Source: Panacagrimonas perspica | GTDB lineage: Bacteria > Pseudomonadota > Gammaproteobacteria > Nevskiales > Nevskiaceae | Reading direction: 5' to 3' | Assembly: GCF_004364935.1 (NCBI RefSeq) | Contig: NZ_SOBT01000009.1 | Span: 1,026,398-1,090,397 of the forward strand | Length of the DNA stretch: 64,000 bases | Part shown: positions 53,937-62,057 of the stretch, in pieces | Layout: each line of letters opens with the position of its first letter | Numbering within the stretch: the stretch's first letter is position 1 | Made by a program: the position numbers and the translations under genes | The notes under the pieces: model-generated | Database searches by the model: none | What the model was told of the DNA's origin: nothing | What the model saw: the letters and a program-made list of their open reading frames with translations, nothing else

Positions 53937-54004
53937 GTAGCCCGGACGAAGTCCGGGGTTTTTTCCTCCCGCCAAAGAGGCATCCCGGACTTCGTCCGGG
54001 CTAC
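53937..54004. repeat. REP pair 1 (inverted GTAGCCCGGACGAAGTCCGG units)
   Basis: One unit at 53937-53960 and its inverted copy at 53982-54004, 21 bp apart. It lies between convergent genes, and the second arm contains the stop codon of the following minus-strand gene (54001-54003). Confidence 0.85.
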
Positions 54005-54876
54005 GGGTGCGGGGAATCGATGAGCACGACGCGCTTCTTCGCCGCCGGCGGCCGTTCCACGGCGGCGCGCACCGCAGTGACCCAGCCCAGTTCCCGCGCC
54101 AGCGACCGGTACCAGAACACGTCGCTGCCCACGAGCCGGTTCGCCAGCGCGTCGAGGCCCGCATCGCCGGCCTGGACCTGTTCGAAGTGACGCTGCAGAT
54201 CGGCCTTGCGCGCCATGCTCGTGTAGTCGCGGTTGCGCAGCACCCAGGCGGCACCGCGCATCGCGAGCCAGTGGCGGGCGGCGTCGGGCCCGCGACACAG
54301 GCTGCGTACGCGCCGCAGGTCGAGCAGGCGCCCGGTCTGCTTGGAGAGCTTCTTGTCGCTGCGATCCCGCTGCAGAACCTTGATCATCTTGTGCACGCCG
54401 AACGAGAAGGACTCGAAGTCGCTGGCGATCTCGCCGTGGTTCAGGAACGGCGTCGCGCTGCCGCCACACCAGCTCGCCTTGGCGTCGATCGGTGCCGGGT
54501 CGACGAACAGTCCATCGAGGATCGGCGCCCAGCGCACGCCCGAGCGATACAGCGACGCGCCGCGGATCTCCTGCGCCGTGAAGAAATCCTGCAGCGGGAA
54601 CAGGAAGTGCCGCACGTCCGGATAACGCGCGATGCCGGCGACGACATCCTGCAGTGCGGTGTCCCTGCGGAACGTCATGTCGGCGTCGATCTTGAAGAAC
54701 AGGTCGTACTCGCCGGCGCGCCGCATCACGACGTCGTGCAGCGCCTCGTGCGCCTCGCGGTTGGGCAGCCCTTCGATGACGTGGTGGTCGGCCTGGAATG
54801 TCTGGCGGCGAATCTGTTCCCGCAGCGCCGGCAGCGCGGCCTCGCCGGTCGACAAGGTCAGGATCAGCATTTTCAT
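54001..54876 (-). CDS. GT-A-fold glycosyltransferase-like protein
   Basis: 291 residues. It starts MKMLILTLSTGEAALPALREQIRRQTF and has FFKIDADMTFRRDTALQDVV, where D-A-D is the metal-binding motif of GT-A glycosyltransferases. The stretch SWCGGSATPFLNHG is not known to me. The stop lies within a REP arm. It is 33 bp after the Tam41-like gene on the same strand and may glycosylate a lipid made by its neighbours. Confidence 0.65.
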   Translation of the reverse strand: MKMLILTLSTGEAALPALREQIRRQTFQADHHVIEGLPNREAHEALHDVVMRRAGEYDLFFKIDADMTFRRDTALQDVVAGIARYPDVRHFLFPLQDFFTAQEIRGASLYRSGVRWAPILDGLFVDPAPIDAKASWCGGSATPFLNHGEIASDFESFSFGVHKMIKVLQRDRSDKKLSKQTGRLLDLRRVRSLCRGPDAARHWLAMRGAAWVLRNRDYTSMARKADLQRHFEQVQAGDAGLDALANRLVGSDVFWYRSLARELGWVTAVRAAVERPPAAKKRVVLIDSPHP

Positions 54877-54909
54877 GCGCCCGTTCTCCGCCGGATCTCT
54901 CGGCGCGCG

Positions 54910-55851
54910 CTAGCGCAGGATGCCAGCGCGACGCAGCCGCCAGTACACGCCGGGAGCGGCGAGCAACGGATGCCGGCGCTGCCAGTCGCTGAGGTCGAGG
55001 TGCACGCCGGAATGGCGCTCGACTTTCCAGGCGACGTAGTCCGCCGCACCGTCGAACGTGCACGCCGCCTTCAGCAGGCGCAGCGCGTTCAGCGGCTTGC
55101 CGAGGCGCTGGCGCCAGGCCCAGCGGCGTGCGGCTCCGCGGCGATCCCCGTGGTCGCGCTGGGGCGAGAGCTCGCCTTCGCTGGAGACGTTGAAGGCGAT
55201 GCCGGCCGCGGTCCATGCGAGCGGCAGCAGTTCGGCGTAGCGCGCCGCGTCACGCGCGACGAGATCGTCCGCGCGACCCGAGCGTTCGACGCGGATCTCG
55301 GCGACGTAGGTGCGCGCGAACAGGGCACGCCAGTAGTCCTCCGCGGCGCCGCGCTCCGGACCGAGGGCGGCGGCCCATCGCGCCGCCGTCTTCACCGCGT
55401 CCTGCACCGCCGACGCCAGGGCTGCGCGATCGGTTTCGCTGCGCGCGTGGACGCATCGGCAGGGCTGCGAGAAGCGCGCCCACAGCGTCGTGTCCAGACC
55501 CTCGCCGGTCATGCCGGCGGCGAACTGCGCGAGGCTCATCACGGCGACCTTGGCGCGCACGGGGCGATCGGCCACGGTCCGCTCGAGATAGGCGACGTTC
55601 GGCGGCAGCACGCGGTTGGCCAGCGCCGCCAGGCGCGAGCCGGGCCAGGCGCCGACGTCGTCGAGCAGCACGTAGAAATCCAGCACGCCGTCGAGCGTCT
55701 CGTCGCGCAGTCCCGAGCCGTAGAACAGCACGGCGGCGGTCGCGCTGCCGGCGAGGGCGGCGAGTTGGTCGGCCAGTTGCGTGACGGCCGCGTGAACCGG
55801 CCGGCGCAGTTCCTCGCCGATGCCATCGCGCAGGGGATCGTTCAGCGCCAT
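54910..55851 (-). CDS. Tam41-like CDP-diacylglycerol synthase candidate
   Basis: 313 residues. AAVLFYGSGLRDETLDGVLDFYVLLDDVGAWPG carries the nucleotidyltransferase signature GSG...D-x-x-V with the layout of mitochondrial Tam41, followed by VRAKVAVMSLAQFAAG and DTTLWARFSQPCRCV, which match the Tam41 segment around LYIAGRLQKPV, and then AVQDAVKTAARWAAALGP. Tam41 makes CDP-diacylglycerol from phosphatidic acid and CTP. It is 4 bp from a CDP-alcohol phosphatidyltransferase gene, which uses such CDP-lipids. The assignment is by eye. Confidence 0.55.
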   Translation of the reverse strand: MALNDPLRDGIGEELRRPVHAAVTQLADQLAALAGSATAAVLFYGSGLRDETLDGVLDFYVLLDDVGAWPGSRLAALANRVLPPNVAYLERTVADRPVRAKVAVMSLAQFAAGMTGEGLDTTLWARFSQPCRCVHARSETDRAALASAVQDAVKTAARWAAALGPERGAAEDYWRALFARTYVAEIRVERSGRADDLVARDAARYAELLPLAWTAAGIAFNVSSEGELSPQRDHGDRRGAARRWAWRQRLGKPLNALRLLKAACTFDGAADYVAWKVERHSGVHLDLSDWQRRHPLLAAPGVYWRLRRAGILR

Positions 55852-55855
55852 CCGC

Positions 55856-56968
55856 TCAGGACGCCAGCCACGAGCGCAGCGGGCCGTGCCGGCGCGCGAA
55901 CGCGGCCTGCACGATCTGCACCGCGTGCACGACCAGACAGATCGCCACCCAGGCCGCGACCAGCTCGATGCCCCAGTCGGGCCGGCCGATCAGAAACGTG
56001 ACCGTGAGGATGATCAGGTTCGGATTGCGCCGCGCCGTGATCAACCGGAAGAAGCTGTCGAAGCGACGCCACACGTGCATGTCCATGCCGAACGCCGCCA
56101 TGAAGATGCCTTCCTCAGCGCGCTGCAGCACGTAGCCTGCGATGATCACCCACAGCACGACCTGCGGCTCCACCAGCGGCAGGAACGCGGCTGGCAGACC
56201 CACGATCCAGGCCCACCACCAGAACGGCGGATGGATCAGGTCGATGCCGTGGTCGAACACGTTGCCGAGCTTCGACGAGGTCAGCGTCACGCGTGCGAGC
56301 TTGCCGTCGACGGTGTCGAGGAAGGTCATCGGCCAGGCCGCGAGCAGGCCCCAGCCGTAGTGCCCGGTCCAGAACGCCCACATCGCCAGCAGCACCAGCA
56401 CGAAGCTCACGCTGGTCACCTGGTTGGGCGAGATGCCGAGGTTGGCGCACACGCGCGTCACGGCGCGCGCCGGGGCCGGCCACAGGTACAGAGTGACGAT
56501 GTCGGTGACGCCCTTGTACGAGGCGCCGAACACGCGCTTCTCGATGGCTGGCAGCGTCTCGGCCGTCAGCGGCATCAGGAACGGCGGTTCGCGCTTGCGC
56601 AGCGCGTCGTTGTAGCCGTCGGCGAGATCGCTGGCCGAAACCGCGCGCGTGTTCGCCGATTTCACGCGCCCTTCGGCGAGCGCGGCGGCCGCTGCGTCGG
56701 CATCTTCCGCCGCCACGTTCAGCGCGATGCGCGCGCCATCGGGCGCCAGCAGCACGACGTCGTCGGTCGCCGCCGTCAGGCCGCGCACGATCGCGTCGTC
56801 GAACACCCAGTCGGCGCGCAGCAGCACGACGCGCGCCGCGCCCGGCGTGTCCAGGCCCACGCCGAAGCGTGCGAGCTGGCGTTGCAAACGCACGGGGCTG
56901 CTCAGGCTCCAGATGCGCAGCAGCGAATCGCCGACGACGCGGCCGGCGACGGAGGGTGCGGTGCTCAT
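55856..56968 (-). CDS. CDP-alcohol phosphatidyltransferase with NTP-transferase-like N-terminal domain (paralogue B)
   Basis: 370 residues from ATG 56968. The active site is DGKLARVTLTSSKLGNVFDH with the further Asp of D-x3-D. The N-terminal 150 residues (VVLLRADWVFDDAIVRGL, then SDLADGYNDALRKREPPFLM) run parallel to the N-terminal domains of the two other copies but are more diverged. Six hydrophobic helices follow. It is directly upstream of the Tam41-like gene (4 bp), so the two probably form one lipid-head-group unit. Confidence 0.85.
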   Translation of the reverse strand: MSTAPSVAGRVVGDSLLRIWSLSSPVRLQRQLARFGVGLDTPGAARVVLLRADWVFDDAIVRGLTAATDDVVLLAPDGARIALNVAAEDADAAAAALAEGRVKSANTRAVSASDLADGYNDALRKREPPFLMPLTAETLPAIEKRVFGASYKGVTDIVTLYLWPAPARAVTRVCANLGISPNQVTSVSFVLVLLAMWAFWTGHYGWGLLAAWPMTFLDTVDGKLARVTLTSSKLGNVFDHGIDLIHPPFWWWAWIVGLPAAFLPLVEPQVVLWVIIAGYVLQRAEEGIFMAAFGMDMHVWRRFDSFFRLITARRNPNLIILTVTFLIGRPDWGIELVAAWVAICLVVHAVQIVQAAFARRHGPLRSWLAS

Positions 56969-57007
56969 GGATCGAGACGGCCGCACGTGGGCGGCGAGGC
57001 GTGTGGC

Positions 57008-57940
57008 ATGATCGAAACGCTCAGGAGACAGCGCGGATTATCGATGAACCCGGTCACGTTGGCGCACGTCTCGGACCTGCACCTGCCGTTCGAACCGCAG
57101 CTGTCGCTGGCGCAGCGCTTCTCCAAGCGCCAGCTCAGCGCCTGGTCCTGGCGTCGCCGTCGCCATCTGCAGCGCCCCGAGATCCTCGACGCGCTGGCGG
57201 CCGACCTGCGCACGCATGCGCCCGACCACATCGTCGTCACCGGCGACATCACCAACTTCTCGCTGCCTGGAGAGTTCCGCCAGGCCGCGGAATGGCTGTC
57301 CGCGCTGGCACCCGCGGGACAGCTCAGCCTGGTGCCCGGCAATCACGATGCGCTGGTCGGCGTGGCGGCGGGCGAGGGTCTTGGACGCTGGGCCGAATGG
57401 ACGCGGCTCGACGAGACGCAGTGGCCGTTCGTGCATCGGGTGGGTGAGGGCATTGCGCTGATCGGCCTGAATTCGGCGCTGCCGACGGCGCCGCTGCTGG
57501 CGCAGGGGAGGCTGGGTTCGGGCCAGCTCGCACGCCTGGAGCGCATCCTGTTCGACGAAGGTGCCGCGGGCCGGATCCGCATCGTGCTGCTTCACCATCC
57601 GGTCGCGGCGGGCGCCGTGTCGTGGCGCAAGGCGCTCTCCGATGCCCCGGCGCTGCGCGAATTGCTGAGGTGTGCGGGAGCCGAACTGGTTCTCCATGGC
57701 CATGCGCGCGATGCGCGGCTCGACGCGCTCGATGGTCCCAACGGCCCGATTCCCTGCCTGTGCGTGCCGTCTTCTTCGGCTCTGCCCAATCCGCGCGACG
57801 AAGGCGCGCGCTGGCATCGCGTCGTGCTGGGCGCCGAGCCCGACCGCGCGCAGGTGCTGGTGCGGCGCTGGTCGGTCGAACAGGGCGCGTTCGTCGATGC
57901 GATCCGCTACGACCTGCAGTTGCCGCGCCGTCACCCGTAG
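57008..57940 (+). CDS. Metallophosphoesterase
   Basis: 310 residues from ATG 57008 (GAGG 8 bp upstream); ATG 57044 would give a start nearer to homologues. The calcineurin-like metal motifs are all present: HVSDLHLP (D-x-H), VVTGDITNFSLP (GD), LVPGNHDAL (GNH[D]), VLLHHP and VLHGHARD (GH-x-H-like). It could hydrolyse a phosphodiester or phosphate in the lipid pathway, for example UDP- or CDP-linked compounds. It is divergent from paralogue B across 39 bp. Its stop lies within a REP unit. Confidence 0.85.
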   Translation: MIETLRRQRGLSMNPVTLAHVSDLHLPFEPQLSLAQRFSKRQLSAWSWRRRRHLQRPEILDALAADLRTHAPDHIVVTGDITNFSLPGEFRQAAEWLSALAPAGQLSLVPGNHDALVGVAAGEGLGRWAEWTRLDETQWPFVHRVGEGIALIGLNSALPTAPLLAQGRLGSGQLARLERILFDEGAAGRIRIVLLHHPVAAGAVSWRKALSDAPALRELLRCAGAELVLHGHARDARLDALDGPNGPIPCLCVPSSSALPNPRDEGARWHRVVLGAEPDRAQVLVRRWSVEQGAFVDAIRYDLQLPRRHP

Positions 57941-58003
57941 CCCGGACGAAGTCCGGGGTTGCATTCCGTGTGGGAGGGGAATCCCGGACTTCGTCCGGGC
58001 TAC
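57937..58003. repeat. REP pair 2 (inverted GTAGCCCGGACGAAGTCCGG units)
   Basis: Units at 57937-57960 and inverted at 57981-58003, same as pair 1 but with another 20-bp spacer. It begins within the last codon of the metallophosphoesterase gene. Confidence 0.85.
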
Positions 58004-58113
58004 GACATGCGGCAGACCCCGGGCGCTTCTGCGAACTGCACGGATAGAATGCGGTCGACCGTCAGTCCCGCTGCGGCGGGCCTTCATCCGTCGACACCCG
58101 AGCGGATCTCGAA

Positions 58114-58560
58114 ATGATGACCAACCCCACCGAAACGAAGTTCGGCGATCCGGCCACCCGTATCGCGCAGACCAGCCACTGGACGGTGCTGCTGCGCCCC
58201 AAGCAGCCCACGCTCGGCTCGCTGGCCCTGGTGTGCCGTGAGCCGGTGCAGGCGTTTTCGGAGCTCAGTCCGGGGGCCTACGCCGACCTGCGCGGCGTGG
58301 TGCGCCGCATCGAGCGGGCGCTGCGCGAGGTCTCGGCCTACGAGCGCATCAACTACCTGATGCTGATGATGGTCGACCCCGACGTGCACTTTCACGTCAT
58401 CCCGCGGTACTCCGGTACGCGCAGCTTCGCGGGCCAGGACTACCCGGATGCGGGCTGGCCCGGTCCTCCGCAGCTCGACGCCGCGGTCTCGCTGGGAGCG
58501 GATGCGCGCGATCGCCTCGTCGCCGCGCTGCATCAGGCCTGGGATCGCGCGGAGGATTGA
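58114..58560 (+). CDS. HIT family hydrolase-like protein
   Basis: 148 residues. The histidine triad is seen as DVHFHVIPRYSG, although the third histidine of H-x-H-x-H-x-x is replaced by Ile-Pro-Arg, an altered form. The part YERINYLMLMMVDPD fits the fold. HIT proteins act on nucleotide phosphates such as ADP- or CDP-compounds. It directly precedes the LptF-like gene (7 bp). Confidence 0.7.
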   Translation: MMTNPTETKFGDPATRIAQTSHWTVLLRPKQPTLGSLALVCREPVQAFSELSPGAYADLRGVVRRIERALREVSAYERINYLMLMMVDPDVHFHVIPRYSGTRSFAGQDYPDAGWPGPPQLDAAVSLGADARDRLVAALHQAWDRAED

Positions 58561-58567
58561 AGCCTTA

Positions 58568-59782
58568 GTGTCTGCGCTCGGACGTCTCGTCCCCGATCGG
58601 CTCGACGGATACACGCTGCGGCTGTTCGCGCCGCCGCTGGCGTTCGCGCTGGGCACTTTGCTGCTCGCGCAGATGCTCGAACGCCTGCTGCGACTGTTCG
58701 ATCTCGCGGCTTCGACCGGCGCGGACCTGACGGCGATCATGCGCATGGCGGGAAACCTGCTGCCGCATTACCTGGGGCTGGCGATTCCGACCGCCTTTAC
58801 CGCCGCAATCTTCATGGCCGTGGCGCGCCTGGGCGACAACAGCGAGCTGGACGTGATGCTCGGCACCGGCCGCTCGATCGTGCGCATCGCGATGCCGTAC
58901 TTCGGCGTGGCGGCGCTGCTCTGCGGCTTCAACTTCTACCTGTTCGGCTACCTGCAGCCGATGAGCCGCTACGACTATCACGTGGCGGTCAACGACGCGC
59001 TGCAGGCCGGATGGGATGCGCGCGTCGAGGACAACCGCTTCGTCAACGCCGGCCAGGGATTCCGCCTGAGCGCGACCAAGGTCGGACCGGACGGCCGCAC
59101 GCTCGAGGGCGTCTTCGTGCAGCGTCGCATCGACGGCGATGAAGAGATCACGACCGCCAAGCACGGCCTGCTCAAGCCCTCCGCGGACGGGCGTCGCCTG
59201 CTGCTGGAACTCGAGGACGGCACCGTCGTGCGCGAATCGGCGGACAAGACCGCCTCGTTCCTGCGCTTCGAACAGGGCCTGATCAACGCGGACTTCACGC
59301 CCGCGCCGCCGACCTATCGCGCGCGCGGCGAATCCGTGCGCGAGCTGACCTTGCGGGAGTTGTGGGACGGCATGCACGGCCGCGGCGCGGAGCGCGACAT
59401 CCCGGTGCGCAAGCTGGCCGGCGAATTCCACGGACGCCTCGCGCGTTCGCTGCTGTTGCCGTTGCTGCCGCTGCTGGCGCTGCCGCTGGGCATGGCGTCC
59501 AAGCGCGGCAAGCGCGCACCCGGCGTCGTGTTCGCGTGCCTGGCGCTGCTGGCGCTGAACCACGCGCTGCAGTTCGGCGAGAGCATGGCCGAGTCCGGTC
59601 GCGCCGCCGCGCTGATTGCCGTGTGGCTGCCGCTGGTCGTGTTCGCCGTCTTCGTCACCTGGCTGTTCCACGGCAGCCTCGCCTGGCCCGGCGACAACCC
59701 GGTCACCCGCGCGATCGGCGCCATCGAGAGCGGCTTCGAGGGTTTCGGCGGTCGCGGCGGCAAGAAGAAGAAAACAGCATGA
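58568..59782 (+). CDS. LptF/LptG (YjgP/YjgQ) family permease, LptF-like
   Basis: 404 residues from GTG 58568. Three N-terminal helices (LFAPPLAFALGTLLLAQML and following), a periplasmic beta-jellyroll part (about residues 130-300) and three C-terminal helices give the YjgP/YjgQ layout. It ends in a lysine-rich cytoplasmic tail. The family members LptF and LptG form the LPS-extracting permease with the LptB ATPase. Canonical lptFG lie next to pepA; here the pair lies in a lipid operon, so it may carry a different lipid. Confidence 0.75.
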   Translation: MSALGRLVPDRLDGYTLRLFAPPLAFALGTLLLAQMLERLLRLFDLAASTGADLTAIMRMAGNLLPHYLGLAIPTAFTAAIFMAVARLGDNSELDVMLGTGRSIVRIAMPYFGVAALLCGFNFYLFGYLQPMSRYDYHVAVNDALQAGWDARVEDNRFVNAGQGFRLSATKVGPDGRTLEGVFVQRRIDGDEEITTAKHGLLKPSADGRRLLLELEDGTVVRESADKTASFLRFEQGLINADFTPAPPTYRARGESVRELTLRELWDGMHGRGAERDIPVRKLAGEFHGRLARSLLLPLLPLLALPLGMASKRGKRAPGVVFACLALLALNHALQFGESMAESGRAAALIAVWLPLVVFAVFVTWLFHGSLAWPGDNPVTRAIGAIESGFEGFGGRGGKKKKTA

Positions 59783-60846
59783 ACGGTGTGCTCGCACGCT
59801 ATCTGCGGCGTCGTGTCGCCACCCAGGTGCTGGCGCTGGTGCTGGTGCTGACCGCGTTGATGCAGCTGCTGGAACTGCTGGATGTGACGGGCGAGGTGCT
59901 CGATCGCAACCTGGGCATGAGCGGCCTGATGCGGTACGCGCTGCTGCGCACGCCCAGCGAAGTGGTCGTCGCGCTGCCGCTGGCGGTGCTGCTCGGCTCG
60001 ATGTCGGCGTTCTACGCGATGGCGCGCAACCACGAGATCGTGGCGATGCGCTGCGCCGGCATGAGCCTCAAGCGCCTCGTGCTGCTGTTGCTGCCGGTGC
60101 CGCTGGCGCTGGCCGCCGCGCAGTTCGTGTTGTCGGACCGGCTGGTGCCGCACGCCGAGGAGGCGCTCAAGGCGTGGTGGGACCAGACGGCTCCGCCCGA
60201 GGACGCACCCGACCCGCGCTGGGTGCAGACGCGCGACGGCCCGGCGTCGTTCGACCGCGCCAGTCCGGACGGTCGCAAGCTCACCGGCCTGCGCATCTAC
60301 GAGCGCGGCGCGGACGGACTGTTCGCGGCGCGCATCACGGCCGAGCAGGCGCAATGGCACGATGGCGCGTGGAACCTGTCGGGCGTCGAGGATTGGGCCG
60401 TGGACAAGACCAAGATGCAGCGCCAGCACGAGACGCTGCGACGCTGGGAGATCAATCTGCGCCCCGACGACGTCATGCGCCTGGACCTGATGCAGCCCCA
60501 TCTTTCCAGCAGCATGCTGTCCGGCGTGCTCAGCGGCGATCGCGTCGGCGCGCAGCCGATCGGTTTCTACCAGACGATGTTCTACCGCACGTTCACGACG
60601 CCGCTGACGGCTTTCATCATGCTGCTGCTGGCGGTGCCGACCGCGCAGATGATGGCGCGCAGCGGCGGTGGCGGCGGCAGCCTGCTGATCGCGCTGGGCC
60701 TGGGTCTGGCCTACCTGCTGTGCGACGGCATCATGGCGGCGATGGGCACCAGCGGGCGGATTCCCGCACTGGCTTCCGTGGCCGGGGCACCGGTGACGTT
60801 CACGTTGATCGCCCTGGTGCAGCTGCAGCTCTGCGATCGCACATGA
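59779..60846 (+). CDS. LptF/LptG family permease, LptG-like
   Basis: 355 residues from ATG 59779, overlapping the previous stop (ATGA). It has the family segments ALPLAVLLGSMSAFYAMARNHEIVAMRCAGMSLKRLV, a periplasmic domain and C-terminal helices (LTAFIMLLLAVPTAQMMA). Together with the LptF-like gene it would form a heterodimer that needs the LptB ATPase encoded elsewhere. The start of the next gene overlaps by 4 bp. Confidence 0.78.
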   Translation: MNGVLARYLRRRVATQVLALVLVLTALMQLLELLDVTGEVLDRNLGMSGLMRYALLRTPSEVVVALPLAVLLGSMSAFYAMARNHEIVAMRCAGMSLKRLVLLLLPVPLALAAAQFVLSDRLVPHAEEALKAWWDQTAPPEDAPDPRWVQTRDGPASFDRASPDGRKLTGLRIYERGADGLFAARITAEQAQWHDGAWNLSGVEDWAVDKTKMQRQHETLRRWEINLRPDDVMRLDLMQPHLSSSMLSGVLSGDRVGAQPIGFYQTMFYRTFTTPLTAFIMLLLAVPTAQMMARSGGGGGSLLIALGLGLAYLLCDGIMAAMGTSGRIPALASVAGAPVTFTLIALVQLQLCDRT

Positions 60847-62057
60847 CGAATCTCTGGATCGACACCTCGGGCCTGGCGCGCGCCCAGAAACTGTTCGGCC
60901 TGCCGCCGCTGGAGCGCCTGCGTCGCAGCGTGGGTGCCTTCGGAGAAGGTGATGTCGTCACGCTCTCGGGGCCGCCGGCCGGCGCGGCATGGCCCGGCGC
61001 ACGCCTCGACTCCGCGACCGCCTCGCTGGGACAGCGCCTGCGCGGCGCGCTGTCTGGCCTGGCGGGCAAGCTGGTGGTCGTCGACGGTACGAACGTCATC
61101 GATCCGCGCCTGATCCGCTTTCTCGGCGAGAACAGTGCGACGGGTCTGGCCGCGCGCGGTGACGGCGCCCGCCGCGCCGTGGCGATGTGCCTCGACGCCT
61201 CGCTCGCGGACGCCATTCCCGAGAGCGCCGCGAATCTTCGCGAGGTCGCCGACGCGCTGCTCGCCGCGGGCCGCATCGCGCCGCTGGACGAACGCCGCTT
61301 CCCGGCCTACATCGACAAGCTCAGGCGCACGCTGCCGTACTGGATCCATGCGGTCGACGGGGTCGCGGCGCGGCGCGAACTCGAACGCCAGATGTTCTGG
61401 GAGAACTACAAGGGTTCCACCGACCTGCTGACGCGCTGGGTGTTCCCGCCGCTGGTGTGGCAGCTCACGCGCCTGAGCACGTTTCTCGGAATCCGGCCGA
61501 ACGCGATCACCGCCTTGTCGGTGGTGCTGGCGTTCGTCGCGGTGCCGCTGTGGGCCGACGGCCAGTGGCTGGCGGGCTTCGCCTGCGCTTACGCGATGGC
61601 CGTGCTCGACAGCGTCGACGGCAAGGTCGCACGCGTGACCCTGACCAGTTCGTGGATCGGCAACGTGATGGATCACGGCCTGGACATCGTGCATCCACCG
61701 TTCTGGTACTTCGCCTGGGCCTGGGGCCTGGGCGCGCGTCCGCCGGACGATCCGCTGTACGTCGCCGCGCTGGCGTTCATCGCCTTCTACGTGGCCGATC
61801 GCCTGGTGCTGGGCGTGGCGCGACACCGGCTCGGCCACGCGCTGCATTCGACGACGACGCTGGACGAGAAGGTTCGCAGCGTCATCGCACGACGCAACAT
61901 CACGATGAGCATCATGGCCATTGCGCTGGTGCTCGGGCAGGGCGCCGCCGGCTTCCTGATCGTCACCGCCTGGCAAGGCCTGACGCTCGCGTGGCACGGC
62001 TGGCGCACGATCTGGCTGGGATTCCTGACGTCCGAATATCGCGGCAAGGAGAAGTGA
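60843..62057 (+). CDS. CDP-alcohol phosphatidyltransferase with NTP-transferase-like N-terminal domain (paralogue C)
   Basis: 404 residues from ATG 60843. The motif D259-G-x2-A-R264-x8-G273-x3-D277-x3-D281 is complete. The N-terminal domain opens LWIDTSGLARAQKLFGLPP and has VVVDGTNVIDPRLIRFL. It is very close to paralogue A at 48326-49558 over the whole length, including the Arg-rich C-terminal part (IARRNITM). It lies in an overlapping operon with LptFG-like, GNAT-like and NTP-transferase genes. Confidence 0.88.
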   Translation: MTNLWIDTSGLARAQKLFGLPPLERLRRSVGAFGEGDVVTLSGPPAGAAWPGARLDSATASLGQRLRGALSGLAGKLVVVDGTNVIDPRLIRFLGENSATGLAARGDGARRAVAMCLDASLADAIPESAANLREVADALLAAGRIAPLDERRFPAYIDKLRRTLPYWIHAVDGVAARRELERQMFWENYKGSTDLLTRWVFPPLVWQLTRLSTFLGIRPNAITALSVVLAFVAVPLWADGQWLAGFACAYAMAVLDSVDGKVARVTLTSSWIGNVMDHGLDIVHPPFWYFAWAWGLGARPPDDPLYVAALAFIAFYVADRLVLGVARHRLGHALHSTTTLDEKVRSVIARRNITMSIMAIALVLGQGAAGFLIVTAWQGLTLAWHGWRTIWLGFLTSEYRGKEK

